The position numbers and the translations under genes are program-made. Below the pieces are notes generated by a model that worked only from the letters and a program-made list of their open reading frames with translations, ran no database searches and was not told the DNA's origin. A stretch of 9,215 bases of DNA from a bacterium (GTDB lineage Bacteria; Ratteibacteria; UBA8468; B48-G9; JAFGKM01): positions 1 to 9,215 of the forward strand of contig JALNXB010000068.1 of the NCBI GenBank assembly GCA_023230585.1, in the 5' to 3' direction. This document shows, piece by piece, positions 6,346-9,215 of this stretch; the stretch's first letter is position 1; the number at the start of each line of letters is the position of its first letter.

Positions 6346-7878
6346 ATGCCAGAGAATAATTCTGTTTTATGGATTGAAAATCCAGAAGAAATGGTTGACC
6401 CAGAACTTCTTTCGTTATTTCCTTTCTCTTTTCTTAAAAATAATTCTCTTCTATTCTTGAGAAACGATGATAATGAAATAATAGTTGTTACTGATAACTT
6501 ACTTAATATAGATTTAGGAGAGTTGAGGTCTAAGTTTGATAAAGAACTAAAGATAGCCCTATCTTCTTTAGATACTATAAATAGATGTCTTGAAAAGTAT
6601 TATTATCACCCAAGTTCCTCCCAAAAAGTTATAGAAGATTTAAATGACGAGAATGAAATATCTCTTGAAGAAGATATAGATACAAGCGGAATGAACCTTC
6701 TTGACCTTGCCAACAAGGCACCTGTAATTAGGCTTGTCAACCAGATTATGTACAAGGCTATATCTATGAGAGCAAGTGATATACATATCCATTGTGGAGA
6801 ATCTGAGTTAAAGATAAGGTATAGGGTTGACGGAGTTTTACACGATATTTTTATATTACCAAGAAAGTATCATCCTGCTATTGTTACAAGGATAAAGATT
6901 ATATCTAACTTAGATATAGCTGAAAAACGGGTTCCTCAGGACGGAAGGGCTTCTATAAAAACCGATGGTAAAAAGATAGATATAAGGGTTTCTATAATAC
7001 CTACTTTTTTTGGCGAATCTGTTGTAATGAGGTTATTGGATAGAAGCACTTTTCTTTATGGACTTGAAGAGTTAGGGTTTGAAGAAGAAAATTACGAAAA
7101 ATTTAATAAACTGATACACCTTGACCACGGTATTATTCTTTTAACAGGTCCAACAGGTAGCGGGAAAACTACAACATTATATGCTGCACTTTCCAAAATA
7201 AATAGTCCCGGCATCAATATTATAACTCTTGAGGACCCTGTAGAATATAACCTTGATGGCATAAACCAGATACAGGTTAATTCTAAAGTGGGCCTATCTT
7301 TTGCTAACGGGTTAAGGTCTATATTAAGGCACGACCCAAATATTATAATGGTAGGAGAGATTAGAGATATAGAGACAGCAGAAATGGCAATACAGGCTTC
7401 TCTAACAGGTCATCTTGTTTTTAGCACTCTTCATACAAACGACTCTACAAGCGCTGTTATTCGGTTAACAGATATGGGGGTAGAACCCTATTTGATAGCT
7501 TCGTCTCTTATAGGAGTTATGGCTCAAAGGTTGATAAGGGTTAACTGTCAAGAATGTTCAGAAAAGATAACCCCTTCTTTATCGGAGTGGCAACAGGTTT
7601 CTCCCGAAGCAAAAGATTTGCAAGGTGGAGAATATAGAGCATCTAAAGGATGTTCGCTCTGTTTTAATGAGGGTTATTACGGAAGAACCTGCATCTCTGA
7701 ACTTCTTGTAATTGAAGACGATATAAGGAATATGATATTAAATAGGAGTTCTTCTGTAGAGATAAAAAAAGCAGCTCTAAAGAAAGGTTTGGTAACGTTA
7801 AGGATGGATGGAGCAAGAAAAATTAAAAAAGGAACCACAACTATATCAGAGGTTTTAAGAGTTACTCAGGAAGTTTAA
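6346..7878 (+). CDS. gspE: Type II secretion / type IV pilus assembly ATPase GspE (PilB family)
   Basis: This 510-residue protein is the cytoplasmic hexameric ATPase that powers pseudopilus or pilus assembly through GspF. Residues about 14-90 fit the single small N-terminal domain of short GspE proteins, ending at the usual tyrosine-rich YYYH; an acidic linker follows (97-112). The N2 region has ASDIHIH (143-149) and RVPQDGR (195-201). The ATPase core has Walker A GPTGSGKTT (268-276), the Asp box ITLEDPVEY (293-301), Walker B NIIMVGEIRD (332-341, catalytic Glu338) and the His box STLHTND (360-366). A zinc-binding tetracysteine module is complete: CQEC at 401-404 and CSLC at 436-439. All expected functional residues are present. 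The gene starts eight bases after gspD; its nearest GGAG (6329-6332) is 13 bases upstream, so translational coupling to gspD is likely. GspE and PilB cannot be told apart by motifs alone. The neighbouring GspD-type secretin and the absence of pilT here favour GspE. Confidence 0.96.
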   Translation: MPENNSVLWIENPEEMVDPELLSLFPFSFLKNNSLLFLRNDDNEIIVVTDNLLNIDLGELRSKFDKELKIALSSLDTINRCLEKYYYHPSSSQKVIEDLNDENEISLEEDIDTSGMNLLDLANKAPVIRLVNQIMYKAISMRASDIHIHCGESELKIRYRVDGVLHDIFILPRKYHPAIVTRIKIISNLDIAEKRVPQDGRASIKTDGKKIDIRVSIIPTFFGESVVMRLLDRSTFLYGLEELGFEEENYEKFNKLIHLDHGIILLTGPTGSGKTTTLYAALSKINSPGINIITLEDPVEYNLDGINQIQVNSKVGLSFANGLRSILRHDPNIIMVGEIRDIETAEMAIQASLTGHLVFSTLHTNDSTSAVIRLTDMGVEPYLIASSLIGVMAQRLIRVNCQECSEKITPSLSEWQQVSPEAKDLQGGEYRASKGCSLCFNEGYYGRTCISELLVIEDDIRNMILNRSSSVEIKKAALKKGLVTLRMDGARKIKKGTTTISEVLRVTQEV

Positions 7879-7882
7879 AAAT

Positions 7883-9079
7883 ATGACAACCTTTATTTAT
7901 ACTGGTTTGGATAAGACCGGAAAAACAGTTTCTGGGAAGATAGAAGGGGAAGATAAAAATGTAGCAAGGAAATCCCTAAAAGAGAAAGGGGTATATATTA
8001 TTAATATTTCAGAAGATGTTTCTCGTCAATTCTCTTTTTCAGGGAAAATTAGAGAGAGAGATATTGTAATTGCTATAAGAGAACTTGCAACTTTTGTGGC
8101 TTCTAAATTACCCTTGGATGAGTGCCTTACAGGTGTTACTGCACAGATGAAAAATGTTAAACTTAAAAATATATTTAACAATATTCAACGTAATATTAGA
8201 GAAGGAAAAGTCTTTTCTGAAGCAGTGAAAGAGTATCCTGAAATCTTTTCTCCAATGATAATTTCTTTAATAAGGGCAGGGGAAGAGACAGGCACTCTTG
8301 ATAAAATTCTTATTAGGATAGCCGATTTCCTTGAAAAACGTCAGACTTTTAAGAGTAAAATTATGAGTATATTAAGTTACCCTTTCTTTATGCTCTTTGT
8401 ATCAATCGCAGTTTTTATATTTCTGTTAACTTTTGTTACCCCGACTATAACCAAAATATTTTCTGAGATAGATCTGGTACTTCCTATTCCTACTTTAATT
8501 CTTATGAAACTTAGCAGTTTCATTAAAATATTCTGGTTTTACATTCTTGTTGGTGTTGGTGTTTTATATTATATGCTTAAAATTTTTTTTGCTACATATA
8601 AAGGTGGACAAATCCTTGATTTTTTTAGGCTACATACACCTTTTCTAAGTAACATAATTATTAAGAAAGAAATTGCTCTTTTTTCCAGCACAATATCTAT
8701 ATTGATAGAAGGCGGGGTGGAGATAATTGAATCTCTTAGAATTTCAGGTCAGGTTTTGGTAAGTCCTACATTGAAAAGAGAAGTAAGAGAAATCGCTGAT
8801 TTTTTATCTAAAGGTGGTACTTTATCGGTTGCTTTTAAAAATAGTAAATATTTTCCATACCTTGTTACTCAGTTGGTAAATGCTGGTGAAAGAAGTGGTT
8901 CTCTTTCGGAAATGTTTGGTAAGATTTCCAGTATATACGAAGAAGAAGTAACACAAAGTTCAACAAGATTTGTTAATTTTCTTGAACCAGCAATGATTTT
9001 ATTTATGGGAGGCTTTGTTGGAATGATAGTACTTGCTGTTCTGTTACCGATTTTTCAGATCAGCCAGTCTATTAGGTAA
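7883..9079 (+). CDS. gspF: Type II secretion inner-membrane platform protein GspF (PilC family)
   Basis: This 398-residue polytopic inner-membrane protein is the platform that GspE acts on, and it has the usual length for the family. The N-terminus shows the family pattern FIYTGLDKTGKTVSGKIEG (4-22). Two copies of the GspF cytoplasmic helical domain follow, at about 60-187 and 265-388, each with a diagnostic AGE box: RAGEETGTL (131-139) and NAGERSGSL (333-341). Hydrophobic spans lie at about 165-189, 213-235 and 367-392, giving the usual three-span topology. The ATG is four bases after the gspE stop, with AGGAAG at 7868-7873 inside the end of gspE, so the pair is almost certainly co-transcribed and coupled. 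No frameshift or missing region is seen. A pseudopilin gene often follows gspF, but none begins in the 136 bases left in the window. Confidence 0.96.
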   Translation: MTTFIYTGLDKTGKTVSGKIEGEDKNVARKSLKEKGVYIINISEDVSRQFSFSGKIRERDIVIAIRELATFVASKLPLDECLTGVTAQMKNVKLKNIFNNIQRNIREGKVFSEAVKEYPEIFSPMIISLIRAGEETGTLDKILIRIADFLEKRQTFKSKIMSILSYPFFMLFVSIAVFIFLLTFVTPTITKIFSEIDLVLPIPTLILMKLSSFIKIFWFYILVGVGVLYYMLKIFFATYKGGQILDFFRLHTPFLSNIIIKKEIALFSSTISILIEGGVEIIESLRISGQVLVSPTLKREVREIADFLSKGGTLSVAFKNSKYFPYLVTQLVNAGERSGSLSEMFGKISSIYEEEVTQSSTRFVNFLEPAMILFMGGFVGMIVLAVLLPIFQISQSIR

Positions 9080-9095
9080 AAGTAGAAAAAAAGTA

Positions 9096-9215
9096 TGTGG
9101 TGCCTATTCACTCTGGTACTACGGTGCATACACCTTCTACGCCACAATCGGGCACTCTGAGAACTCACCCTTCTGCGCAAAGAGCGTCTCCGAAGGGCTT
9201 AACAGGCTCAGAGTA
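9096..9215. other. G+C-rich 3' tail with nested inverted repeats, possible dispersed repeat or structured element
   Basis: From about 9096 the composition changes sharply: 9101-9215 is about 53% G+C, against roughly 35-37% in gspF. Two nested perfect inverted repeats are visible: ACTCTGAG (9154-9161) with CTCAGAGT (9207-9214), and inside them CCCTTC (9168-9173) with GAAGGG (9192-9197). CACTCTG also occurs at 9109-9115 and 9153-9159. Two plus-strand frames are free of stops from here to the edge. One begins CGAYSLWYYGAYTFYATIGH but has no start codon and no prepilin signal. This could be the edge of a mobile or repeated element, a structured RNA, or the beginning of an unrelated gene. The window ending inside it would fit an assembly break at a repeat. 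Confidence 0.4.

Noticed and set aside
9095..9160. Short frame from ATG 9095 (21 residues)
   Set aside because: There is no ribosome binding site, no recognisable motif, and it ends quickly inside the compositionally odd tail.

Overview
The window holds six consecutive plus-strand genes of a type II secretion / type IV pilus-family envelope machine from an AT-rich (roughly one-third G+C) diderm bacterium. Two secretins, which form outer-membrane pores, show that the cell has two membranes. The taxon cannot be fixed from the sequence. The unusual gene arrangement, the low G+C and the low-complexity exported protein would fit an uncultured candidate-phylum lineage (Omnitrophota-like, for example), but that is only a guess. 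The window starts inside an open reading frame and ends in sequence of different composition, so it may be a whole metagenomic contig.

Layout: (1) 2-1513 is a 5'-truncated inner-membrane protein with a long charged cytoplasmic helix, one membrane span, and a periplasmic C-terminal domain resembling the GspC/PilP homology region. (2) 1589-3466 is an exported secretin with a TPR-like N-terminal extension. (3) 3467-3629 is the longest intergenic region (163 bases). It has two TATAAT hexamers, each lying between the arms of a perfect inverted repeat, and a strong Shine-Dalgarno sequence. (4) 3630-4754 is an exported protein with serine tracts and HEAT-like repeats, of unknown function. (5) 4775-6337 is a second, more canonical GspD-type secretin. 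(6) 6346-7878 is the GspE/PilB-family assembly ATPase. (7) 7883-9079 is the GspF/PilC-family inner-membrane platform protein. (8) 9096-9215 is a tail of about 53% G+C with nested inverted repeats and no recognisable gene start.

How they would work together, from known biology of the families: GspE hydrolyses ATP in the cytoplasm and drives the GspF platform, which extrudes a pseudopilus or pilus. GspC/PilP-like proteins bridge the inner-membrane platform to the periplasmic N domains of the secretin, through which substrate or fibre leaves. The unusual parts here are two dissimilar secretins in one gene string, the very long cytoplasmic arm on the GspC/PilP-like protein, and the serine/HEAT protein between the secretins. 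No pseudopilin (GspG), GspL, GspM or prepilin peptidase gene is present in the window; they may lie outside it.
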